A DNA stretch of 64,000 nucleotides, taken from a virus. Numbering within the stretch: position 1 is the first letter of the stretch; each line of letters starts with the position of its first letter. The notes under the pieces were generated by a model. It had not been told where the DNA came from, did not search any database, and saw nothing but the letters and a program-made list of their open reading frames with translations. The DNA is taken from positions 177,649 to 241,648 of the IMG/VR virus record IMGVR_UViG_3300032516_000001. One strand, written 5' to 3'. This document shows positions 8,235-16,005 of this stretch, one piece after another. The position numbers were made by a program, and so were the translations under genes.

Positions 8235-10715
8235 CTAACTAGCTGCTTTATACATAGGAACGATGTTTTGTTCGACATCCTTAATAATGTCGTATAACAT
8301 TTTCTCCCAATCAACAGCAAGAGAATCCCATCCGAAATTATTCTTGGCGTATTGTTGCAGGGATATTCTATCTTCGTTCCCAAATTTAGTCATTGCCTGT
8401 ATAACAGCATTGGTCCATTTGTCTTGATAATCTTCTGAAAGCCAATCACCAGGAATCATATAACCACGCGGACCAACCGTTTCGTTCAAAGCGGCGATCG
8501 GTGACGTCACCATTCGTAATCCGGCCGCTTGTGCTTCCATAGCAGTAATACAGCTTGATTCGGAAAACCATGTCGAATATGCCCAAACACCTGAAGAAAG
8601 AAACTCTTTAGCTAATTCTATTTGGTTAATTCTGTCTTTGAAAAATATCCCGTATTTTTTACCATCTTCAAGTTGTTGCTTTAAACGAGCAATCAAAGCA
8701 AGTTGACCACGATCATTCATACTCGTGGCTGAAACCTCCCAATTTTTAAATCCATAAAATACATGTAATTCCGCATCAACAATTTTTTCACGAATCCTGG
8801 GCCAACAACACATAGCAACTTCAAGACCACGATCCGGGCTTGAACTATAAACGGCTTTATGCGGGTTACGATCAATTTTGAAATTAAACCTATCTAAATC
8901 TATACCATTACGGGTAGTAATAACCTGAGATGGATGAACAAATTTGTGAACAGACAAGAAGAAATCGTGGTGCCACTCACTAAGAACCAAGAATCGGTCG
9001 ATTTTCAACGCTCGTTCATGAGTAAGGGCGCCTCCAAGATGAATATCATGTACCCAACAAAACGATACCTTATATTTGATATTATATTCACTATCCATTA
9101 TATGTGGACGGCGTGAAGTAATGAATACGTCGCATTCTATGTTTCTACAATTAGTATGATGTATGTAATCAACACCATCATACTTCCCCTCAATTCCTAA
9201 ACAATCCCCGTAAACACGTACTTTGTGTCCTTTAGCTGCCAGTCTCTTTCCCATCTCGATGACAGCAGTTTCTGATCCGCCAATACCACCATCACGCATA
9301 GTTGCCGGCGTCCATGGTTCACAACTATTTCCTATATAGAATACTATATCCAGTTTTGGTGCGACAGAAGTTTCTAATTTTGGCGTAACAGGAGTATCTG
9401 ACTGTGCGACGCTCGATCCAGACGTAGTTGAACAAACTTTAGGAATAGTCTCAGACTCACCTACAAACGAAATAGATGCTCTTCCATGAATAACGTTTAT
9501 GACGAAACTTCTTACTTGTTCATCGATTACATTGCTATTCAATAACGTATTCAGACCCTGCTCTATTTTCTGTCGTGCAAAGAATTCTTCATATAATTTT
9601 TTGTTCAAAAGTAAACTGTCATCAGGTTTAATCAATAGTGCCTTATTCACACTTTCAAGAGCACCGCCTACATCTCCTATTTTATTTAGAGCTAGATTTA
9701 GATAACGGTGAATATCAAAATCTCGTTCGATTGGATTAACAAACAGAATAGTTTTTGTAGGCGGAAGCTGTAGTCCTAATTTAGCAAAATGAACGCTTTT
9801 CTCCCAATTTCGGTGTTCATTTGGTCCGCCCCGCTGTGCTAGATAATAATAACTCTTGGCTAGAGAAAAATAAGCTTCGGCCCAACCCTCGCGCACAGTT
9901 AACGCTTTAAGTGCCCATTCGACAGCATTATCATAGTCACCCCTATTTTGATAATGCTTGGCAATCTCGAGACATGCTAAAAATTTTTCATCGTCCCATC
10001 CTGATAATTCAACATAACGCTTATGAAATTTGATAGAACTTTCTATATCACCATTGTTTGCATACTCCAACCCAAGGTAATATAATTGTCGTATATCTGA
10101 TTCGCCAACCTTTGCAAAATGAGCCTTGAGAATTCTTAAGTTTCTGCCGGACTCAATAACCTTGCCCGATTGCATTCTGCGATGGATAATTGTTATACTG
10201 TCTTTTTGGTCCATCCATGTAGATCGTTTTGGTACTAACACTTCATGGACCGGGCCAGTCCATTTAAAAGCTTCTTTAGGAGTTACAATTCTTTCTCGAT
10301 AGTGGTAGCAAGTAATATTGCCTTTTTCATCATGAGCATACTCATACGGTAACATGACGAGAGTGGGTCTATCTCCTCGTTTAGAATCGTATTCTTTGAT
10401 TAATCCATCTATGTTTTCAGCGCCGCGAACTTCATCATCTCCATCAATCCACATCACCCAAGGCTGTGTGGCTAAGTCAAAGCTGCGCTGTCGAGCTTCA
10501 GCGAAATTTTCAATTCTGCCTTGGTCGTCATTACATTCAGTAAAAACCTCAACTTTGTTCGCGAAAGATCTAGCTATTTCAACAGTTGAGTCTGTTGATC
10601 CAGTATCAACTATTATTATCTCAGTTACGTATGGTCTTATTGATTGTAAGCAAGCGCCGATTTGACTTGCTTCATTTTTTACAATTAAACATACAGATAC
10701 CGGAGCTGGTGACAT
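8235..10715 (-). CDS. GT2–TPR–GT4 double-headed glycosyltransferase
   Basis: 826 residues. Domain 1 (about 1-200) is a GT2 enzyme: VSVCLIVKNEASQIGACL start, IIIVDTGSTDST, and the metal-binding triad as WIDGDDE. The middle (about 205-380) consists of TPR-like helical repeats (YYLGLEYANNGDIESSIKFH, YFSLAKSYYYLAQ, LNKIGDVGGALESVNKAL), which in other glycosyltransferases hold protein acceptors. A Thr/Pro/Ser-rich linker (about 430-455) leads to a GT4/GT-B domain with DGGIGGSETAVIEMGKRLA and the nucleotide-binding SESSCITAMEAQAAG block. TPR fusion favours a protein acceptor such as the fibre proteins encoded just upstream. It is the boundary gene between the fibre block and the sugar block. Confidence 0.87.
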   Translation of the reverse strand: MSPAPVSVCLIVKNEASQIGACLQSIRPYVTEIIIVDTGSTDSTVEIARSFANKVEVFTECNDDQGRIENFAEARQRSFDLATQPWVMWIDGDDEVRGAENIDGLIKEYDSKRGDRPTLVMLPYEYAHDEKGNITCYHYRERIVTPKEAFKWTGPVHEVLVPKRSTWMDQKDSITIIHRRMQSGKVIESGRNLRILKAHFAKVGESDIRQLYYLGLEYANNGDIESSIKFHKRYVELSGWDDEKFLACLEIAKHYQNRGDYDNAVEWALKALTVREGWAEAYFSLAKSYYYLAQRGGPNEHRNWEKSVHFAKLGLQLPPTKTILFVNPIERDFDIHRYLNLALNKIGDVGGALESVNKALLIKPDDSLLLNKKLYEEFFARQKIEQGLNTLLNSNVIDEQVRSFVINVIHGRASISFVGESETIPKVCSTTSGSSVAQSDTPVTPKLETSVAPKLDIVFYIGNSCEPWTPATMRDGGIGGSETAVIEMGKRLAAKGHKVRVYGDCLGIEGKYDGVDYIHHTNCRNIECDVFITSRRPHIMDSEYNIKYKVSFCWVHDIHLGGALTHERALKIDRFLVLSEWHHDFFLSVHKFVHPSQVITTRNGIDLDRFNFKIDRNPHKAVYSSSPDRGLEVAMCCWPRIREKIVDAELHVFYGFKNWEVSATSMNDRGQLALIARLKQQLEDGKKYGIFFKDRINQIELAKEFLSSGVWAYSTWFSESSCITAMEAQAAGLRMVTSPIAALNETVGPRGYMIPGDWLSEDYQDKWTNAVIQAMTKFGNEDRISLQQYAKNNFGWDSLAVDWEKMLYDIIKDVEQNIVPMYKAAS

Positions 10716-10763
10716 ATCAAAACGATACCGGTGTTAGGCTCTGTTAATAATCAGACATCGATA

Positions 10764-12701
10764 TTATGCTAACCATTGTGCCATCACGACGGCTGAATTA
10801 GATACAATGGGATCAGGAGCATATAAACCGGCCCAATCCGGAATATCAGTCACATTCCAGAATATGTATAACCCAGTATGAGTATCGATACCACGCATCT
10901 GGAAAAAATAGAAAGTAGTGGTAACTGTCGTAGAATCATTTACTGTTATCGCGGTCTCATCAATGGTAACCTGTATAACACTGATAATCTTCTCGGCCAG
11001 TGCCTCGTCAGTGACATCAATATCATCGGCAGCAATTACTACGATCTCAAAGCTAGCATTGATATTATCAACAATGGTGATTTCATCGCATCCAATTGAT
11101 TCGTCGATATCGATAATAGTACCCGTGATCAAGATACTATCGGACAGCTCCACAATGAGGTCGCTTGAACAAACAACGGTATCGACTACTACAGCAGTGT
11201 CAGACACTAACCGTCCGTAAATACTACTGTGCGCAACCGCGTCTATCACCTCGATGCTGTCTTCCGCCGACCGAATCGCATCCCGAGAAATAGCTACCTC
11301 ATCATCAGCTACTACGACAGCATCACTGATTGATCGTGACAGATCAGTCTCATAGGAAGTCTCGTCACCAATCAACGTTATGGTGTCACCCAACACCCTA
11401 ACGAAGACATTGGATCGTATAATCTCATCGGTGACCAATGCGGCATCACTTGAAGAACGAACCGTATCAGTAGCCAAAGCAACCGAATCCGTAATGGTAG
11501 TCGCATCATCTACCCCTATAGATAAGAGCTTATATAGCGCTACTTCGACATCATCGGTAATCTCCAGCGCTGTCTCTTCAATCTCTACCTCACCACCTAT
11601 TTCAGCTTCGATGACGATGCTGTCTGTAAGTTCGCTGATGTCGGCTACTGTAACGTAGGTGTACCGACCCCACAGCGCATTGTCAGTAGTATCTACAGCA
11701 TCAGATACTTCAACCGAAACAACAGCAAACTTCTTGGTCTCCGCCGAATCGGTGATCTCTGCTACATCACTCGCACTTGTGTTATTGCTCTTTGTCTTTT
11801 CGACTACATCAACAACTACCTCAGCATCAGTAGCATCAACGACAGCGAATCGATATGTCGATGCAGTGTCAGTGACTATAACTGTGTCACTAGGAACCCG
11901 CCCTAGAACAGATACCCTTGAGGCAGCATCGGCAACTTCTATCGTGTCACCAGGAATTCGATTGGCAAGCAATCCTCTAGTCGCCGAGTCAGCAGTTACA
12001 GCAGTATCACTTGCCGCAACAATAGCTGTACGAGTCTCAACACAGGAATCAGTGATTACAACTGTATCGTTTAGAGCAACTGTGTAGATGGCACCGAAAG
12101 CCGTGGTCGTGATTGCTGCGGCGGTGCCCACGCGCAAATCCACGTCGCTACCGGTGTTGTCACCAACTCCCGTAATCTCCCAAGCTACCTCAACAAACAA
12201 GTACTCATTTGTTAGCGTGATGGCGCCGGGATTGAAGCTTACGGTAGATGTCTGCGCTGCGGCCGTAGTCAGGTCCGTAACCGCAGAACCGACCTGAGCG
12301 GCACTTGTGATCTGTGTTGCACCAGAACCAGTGGCATTGGTACCACGATGCAATCGAATGCAGATCCTACCATCCTGAGTAGTACCCTTGGTGACGGCAA
12401 TGACAGGAAATGCAAAGGTCCAAGTACCGGCTGCAAAGATACCGTTGAGTGTGCCCTCCGTTCTAAACCCATTACCGTTAGTGTTATCGAGCGTACCATT
12501 GGGCATCGGAGTGGTGCTGAACGTGGACACCGCACGCTCGACCCCGGCGTACATATTGGACCATTGCCCACTCGTGATGGTCTTAGCAACAACCCACCCC
12601 GTACCCGTCGTCGCCGTCGAGGGCGCAGACCCGCCGTCCTGAAGCGACAGGAAAGTGCTACCAGAGGCGGCAGCGTTCTTCAGGTAGAGGGTCTTAGCCA
12701 T
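10764..12701 (-). CDS. Fibre-like repeat protein with SDTxxVTD repeats
   Basis: 645 residues. The N-terminal ~205 residues form a globular domain whose start (MAKTLYLKNAAASGS) resembles the protein at 18107-18655, probably a virion attachment module. Residues ~205-590 are roughly fifteen degenerate repeats of about 25 residues with the core [SG]D[TA]xxVTDxA, rich in Val/Thr/Asp and predicted to be short beta strands. A short non-repetitive C-terminus includes YFFQMRGIDTHTGLYIFW. A GGGGAG Shine-Dalgarno precedes the ATG. The same repeat continues in the upstream gene (12705-13946), only 3 bp away. Probably a tail or capsid fibre. No enzymatic motif seen. Confidence 0.72.
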   Translation of the reverse strand: MAKTLYLKNAAASGSTFLSLQDGGSAPSTATTGTGWVVAKTITSGQWSNMYAGVERAVSTFSTTPMPNGTLDNTNGNGFRTEGTLNGIFAAGTWTFAFPVIAVTKGTTQDGRICIRLHRGTNATGSGATQITSAAQVGSAVTDLTTAAAQTSTVSFNPGAITLTNEYLFVEVAWEITGVGDNTGSDVDLRVGTAAAITTTAFGAIYTVALNDTVVITDSCVETRTAIVAASDTAVTADSATRGLLANRIPGDTIEVADAASRVSVLGRVPSDTVIVTDTASTYRFAVVDATDAEVVVDVVEKTKSNNTSASDVAEITDSAETKKFAVVSVEVSDAVDTTDNALWGRYTYVTVADISELTDSIVIEAEIGGEVEIEETALEITDDVEVALYKLLSIGVDDATTITDSVALATDTVRSSSDAALVTDEIIRSNVFVRVLGDTITLIGDETSYETDLSRSISDAVVVADDEVAISRDAIRSAEDSIEVIDAVAHSSIYGRLVSDTAVVVDTVVCSSDLIVELSDSILITGTIIDIDESIGCDEITIVDNINASFEIVVIAADDIDVTDEALAEKIISVIQVTIDETAITVNDSTTVTTTFYFFQMRGIDTHTGLYIFWNVTDIPDWAGLYAPDPIVSNSAVVMAQWLA

Positions 12702-12704
12702 GAT

Positions 12705-13946
12705 TTATGACTCCCCTTCCCTGATAGAGATAGAAATAACACGACCCGCAGGCAGCGACCTCTCAATTTCCGCGGACCTAGCTGTAGCATCGGATGAAAT
12801 CGCATTATCACTGGCAGAAAGCACCAAAGAGCTGGCGTTCTCTACCTCATCATCAAGTATTATAGAATCACTGGCACTACGATTAAACTGTTCAGTAGCA
12901 ACCGATAAATCTGTTACCACAACAGAATCATCGGTTGCCACTGAACGAATTGCGTAGAGTCGCGTAGATGCCGAGTCTGCTGTTACCCCTGTATCATTGG
13001 CAGTCCTACTAAAGACCGAGACCACCCCAAGGGAATCTCCTGTGACGACCGTATCCTCCGTCACCCTAGAGGCAAAGGAACCAACTCCGGTTGCATCCGT
13101 AGTTACAACTGCATCGGCAGCGGACACAGTATTGACGACGGCAATATTCTCAATCGAGTCCCCAAGATCATAGAATGAACAGTTGAAGTAGAGCGGGTAG
13201 GAGTCAATCGTACCTGGCGAGGTACGAATCAGAATATCATTCTGGTAGTACCGAACTACGCCGTCCACTACCTCGACACGAAACACATCATCTGCCGAGT
13301 AGGGGATGAGGGGATCGGGGTAAATCCATATCCCCTCCTCTACCATCTCTACATACCCAGAGTCAATTAGGCAGAATCCGTAGGCCAAACAGTCCCACCC
13401 ATAGTCTGTGATGCCATAGCATAACCCAGCCATCACATTCATGACGGTGGCAGGAGTAAACTTGACGTATCCATTCACCGACACAGCGGCTACTGACGTT
13501 GCCCCCATGCCCCAGTTGCCACCAGTATCCATGGTAGATGTGAGGCTCGCCCCATCATCGTCGCACCAAACGATGTTGTTCCAGGTTCGATTCCACTTGG
13601 TTACTATGTAGCCGTCGTCGTTTCCTATATCGTAAATGACCAAGGAGTCGCTGGAACTACGGCCCAGCTCACCTAGTGCAGAAACTGCGTCTGTAGTGTC
13701 TACGGTGTCGGAGACCTCTGCACTGAGAATCTTATGCGCCGCAGCTACATCAGTAACATCAACAGTGTCGGAAACACTAACACTGTGCGTAACACCAGTC
13801 TGAGCCAAGTCAGTGACGACAACAACTTCAGCGTCCGCCAGGTACTCGACCGTGTACGGCGGTTCCGTGATGACGATGGAGTCGGATACCTTCACCTCTA
13901 TCAGGCGAGAACGGAACAGAATCGGTGTGAGTACGCCTTGGTTCAT
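12705..13946 (-). CDS. Repeat protein with a central concanavalin/LamG-like domain
   Basis: 413 residues: SDTxxVTD repeats at both ends (about 15-100 and 265-410) flank one lectin-like domain (about 110-260). That domain has the recurrent motifs NGYVKFT, GLCYGITDYG, DDVFRVEVVDGVVRYYQND and a closing hydrophobic strand. The same domain occurs four times in the protein at 16006-18123. The short N-terminus (MNQGVLTPILF) begins within a 20-bp tandem duplication. Likely a receptor- or glycan-binding fibre component. Carbohydrate binding is inferred from fold resemblance only. Confidence 0.7.
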   Translation of the reverse strand: MNQGVLTPILFRSRLIEVKVSDSIVITEPPYTVEYLADAEVVVVTDLAQTGVTHSVSVSDTVDVTDVAAAHKILSAEVSDTVDTTDAVSALGELGRSSSDSLVIYDIGNDDGYIVTKWNRTWNNIVWCDDDGASLTSTMDTGGNWGMGATSVAAVSVNGYVKFTPATVMNVMAGLCYGITDYGWDCLAYGFCLIDSGYVEMVEEGIWIYPDPLIPYSADDVFRVEVVDGVVRYYQNDILIRTSPGTIDSYPLYFNCSFYDLGDSIENIAVVNTVSAADAVVTTDATGVGSFASRVTEDTVVTGDSLGVVSVFSRTANDTGVTADSASTRLYAIRSVATDDSVVVTDLSVATEQFNRSASDSIILDDEVENASSLVLSASDNAISSDATARSAEIERSLPAGRVISISIREGES

Positions 13947-13971
13947 GGAACTACGCCTTGGTTCATGGAAC
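13932..13971. repeat. Exact 20-bp tandem duplication at a gene junction
   Basis: Two identical 20-bp copies (13932-13951 and 13952-13971) span the junction of two minus-strand genes. The rightward copy holds the stop codon of 13963-14796; the leftward copy holds the ATG of 12705-13946. On the minus strand the ATG in the rightward copy starts a 7-codon mini-ORF (MNQGVVP) that overlaps the upstream stop as ATGA. Its own TGA overlaps the next ATG as ATGA. Without the duplication the two genes would overlap directly. Confidence 0.95.
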
Positions 13972-14796
13972 TAGACCATAGAGGGCAACATCAAGACACC
14001 TATACGTGGTATCCGATGACGAGCACTGCACGTTCACTGAGAAGCGTTGTCCAGTTGGGACATCACACGGATAGATGTGTGTCTGTTGTGGATATCTCGA
14101 ATGGCAAGAGTAGCCCAGTGACAGGTGTAGGTTGGGCACGAGTATACGCTCTGAACTACTTGCGCCTGTCTCAATATCCATCATGTACATACCTAGATTA
14201 GTCTCAGTTGTATGACCGTCTGGACCGATCATGGCAAAGATCCCAGCGATGCGCTCAGAGCTGCTCGAAATAATCTGTGTCCTGACCCGGGTGTTTACTG
14301 TACCACCGGGATCCACCGAAACGCCACGATTGCTCGATGGCGAGTAGAGCGCTATGCAACGCGAGAAGCCAGGGGCTCCCATCGGTCCAGAACTAAATCC
14401 CTGGAGCATCGCGTAGATGCTACGACCATTTGTATCACACCGGGTACGTGCTGAGACACGCAATCCTGCTGGGATGTGCAGGGGAAGCACCACGTTTGAT
14501 GCCATCTCCTCCGTGTATCTAGTTCCCTGTAGCCGCAAGTCGGCAGCGATGACCCAGTAGTTGGCCGAACCGTCGTATACCCCCAAGTCAACCAGGTAGT
14601 CCTTGTGTGTGTCATCCAGGTCTGGAACAGCGAAGGACAGAACAACGTACTCATACGCAAATGCGGTGCTGCTTATGAGAGCGTTCCAGGAACCCTTGGC
14701 ATCGGCACCAGAAACTAACTCGATGCCCAGAGTGTTGCTCTGAAGCGTCGAAGCCTCGCTACGAACACCGAGCGCTGTATGGTATTGCAACGGCAT
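13963..14796 (-). CDS. Virion-type protein, paralogue B of a tandem pair
   Basis: 277 residues. Paralogous along its whole length to the gene just upstream (14808-15647). Shared elements are MPLQYH at the start, KGSWNALI, the PLHIPAG block, QGFSS..G.PGFSRC, the RTQIISSSS.R..IFA.IGPD segment, IETG.S.SERIL.PNL and the ending ALYGLVP. No known enzyme motif; the all-beta pattern and location among fibre genes suggest a structural or receptor-binding subunit. Function unassigned. Confidence 0.7.
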   Translation of the reverse strand: MPLQYHTALGVRSEASTLQSNTLGIELVSGADAKGSWNALISSTAFAYEYVVLSFAVPDLDDTHKDYLVDLGVYDGSANYWVIAADLRLQGTRYTEEMASNVVLPLHIPAGLRVSARTRCDTNGRSIYAMLQGFSSGPMGAPGFSRCIALYSPSSNRGVSVDPGGTVNTRVRTQIISSSSERIAGIFAMIGPDGHTTETNLGMYMMDIETGASSSERILVPNLHLSLGYSCHSRYPQQTHIYPCDVPTGQRFSVNVQCSSSDTTYRCLDVALYGLVP

Positions 14797-14807
14797 CGCT
14801 ACACCAG

Positions 14808-15647
14808 TTACGGAACGAGCCCATACAAGGAAAAGTCCATGTGTGAACCAGGGTCGGACTTGAGGCTGGACTGGTAGTTGACGGAAAAGCGCTCCCCGGC
14901 CGGTACATCGCAGGGGTATAGCGGCGTGACCTGTGGGAAGACTTTGTACTGATACTGTGCGTGCACGCCGTAGAGGTTTGGTGCCAATATGCGCTCAGAG
15001 CCAGACCCTCCAGTTTCTATGTCGATGCAGAGTTTGTTCATTGTGCCGCTAGCGTCGTAATCGGGCCCAATGACCGCAAAGATTGCTCCAACTCTAGCGC
15101 TGCTGCTTGAGATGATCTGAACCCTCGTGCGCGTGTTAGCGGCAGACACATCGCACGAAACCCCCTGACATGTACTGTCTGGAGTAAATAGTGTGACACA
15201 CCTAGAGAAGCCCGGCACCCCCATGTAGTTAGAGCTGAAGCCCTGTATTGTCACATCGACAATCGTGTTAGTGCCAGCAGAAGACAGCGCCCTCGCAGCC
15301 AAAAGAGAGCCCTTCGGAATGTGAAGTGGCAAGGGAATGTGCACGACGCTCTCCTGGTCATTCGGGTAGGAAAATGGCAAGTGCAGGTCCGGGGCTATGA
15401 TGAAATAGGTAGAGGAGCCATCATAGATGCCAATGTCTACCAAGAAGTCGACATCCGAGATGTCGTAGTTCAGCAGCTCCACAACTAGCAGCTCGTACGT
15501 AAAGGTAGTAGACGCAATGAGCGTGTTCCACGATCCCTTGATTAGCCCACCGGAGTAGCCAGCAGAGCACCCAAAGCCCCGCGTACCCGATTGCACTGCC
15601 GAGGCTTCGCAGCGTACGCCATGACTCTGATGATACTGAAGTGGCAT
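14808..15647 (-). CDS. Virion-type protein, paralogue A of a tandem pair
   Basis: 280 residues from the ATG at 15647. The open frame extends to 15671, but the start at 15647 (MPLQYHQSHG) matches the paralogue's start exactly and overlaps the upstream stop codon by one base (TGATG), the usual coupling arrangement here. Shared blocks with 13963-14796 include KGSWN, PLHIPKG, QGFSSNYMGVPGFSRC, RVQIISSSS and the ending SLYGLVP. Tandem duplication is clear; function is unknown, probably virion structural. Confidence 0.7.
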   Translation of the reverse strand: MPLQYHQSHGVRCEASAVQSGTRGFGCSAGYSGGLIKGSWNTLIASTTFTYELLVVELLNYDISDVDFLVDIGIYDGSSTYFIIAPDLHLPFSYPNDQESVVHIPLPLHIPKGSLLAARALSSAGTNTIVDVTIQGFSSNYMGVPGFSRCVTLFTPDSTCQGVSCDVSAANTRTRVQIISSSSARVGAIFAVIGPDYDASGTMNKLCIDIETGGSGSERILAPNLYGVHAQYQYKVFPQVTPLYPCDVPAGERFSVNYQSSLKSDPGSHMDFSLYGLVP

Positions 15648-15985
15648 CACTGCACCTGATAGACAGCCCACGGAAAAGCACGACCAGTTCCCTGTGTCTG
15701 CTTCAACGTGTAGCGCGTATAGTGTGGAGAGACCCTAGGAGTCGTCTCGAATAACGTCTCTGTCTGCGCACCTACTATGGTGTAGGTTTTCAGCAAACGC
15801 TCTGTGTCACTACTACGCGCCTTGCCGTACTCACGCAGCTCCAAAATGTCTGGGGTACTCCCACCGGTCATGTTCGCAGTGTCGACGGCAAGACAGTAGA
15901 CGTTTGCCGCAGAAATCGAAGCCAGCCCATGCTCTGTCGTGACTGTCGCCGTTTGACTTCCTGATGTGTAGACAGCTAAGGTCAT
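15647..15985 (-). CDS. Small virion-associated hypothetical protein
   Basis: 112 residues, start ATG with a clear AGGAG Shine-Dalgarno 8 bp upstream. Sequence is beta-rich and lacks transmembrane segments or catalytic motifs (start MTLAVYTSGSQTATV). Its TGA overlaps the ATG of the next gene by one base, so it is translated with the paralogue pair. Small proteins of this kind in fibre clusters can be connectors or assembly partners, but nothing in the sequence proves a role. Confidence 0.62.
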   Translation of the reverse strand: MTLAVYTSGSQTATVTTEHGLASISAANVYCLAVDTANMTGGSTPDILELREYGKARSSDTERLLKTYTIVGAQTETLFETTPRVSPHYTRYTLKQTQGTGRAFPWAVYQVQ

Positions 15986-16005
15986 TACTCACTCCTGTTG
16001 CAGGC

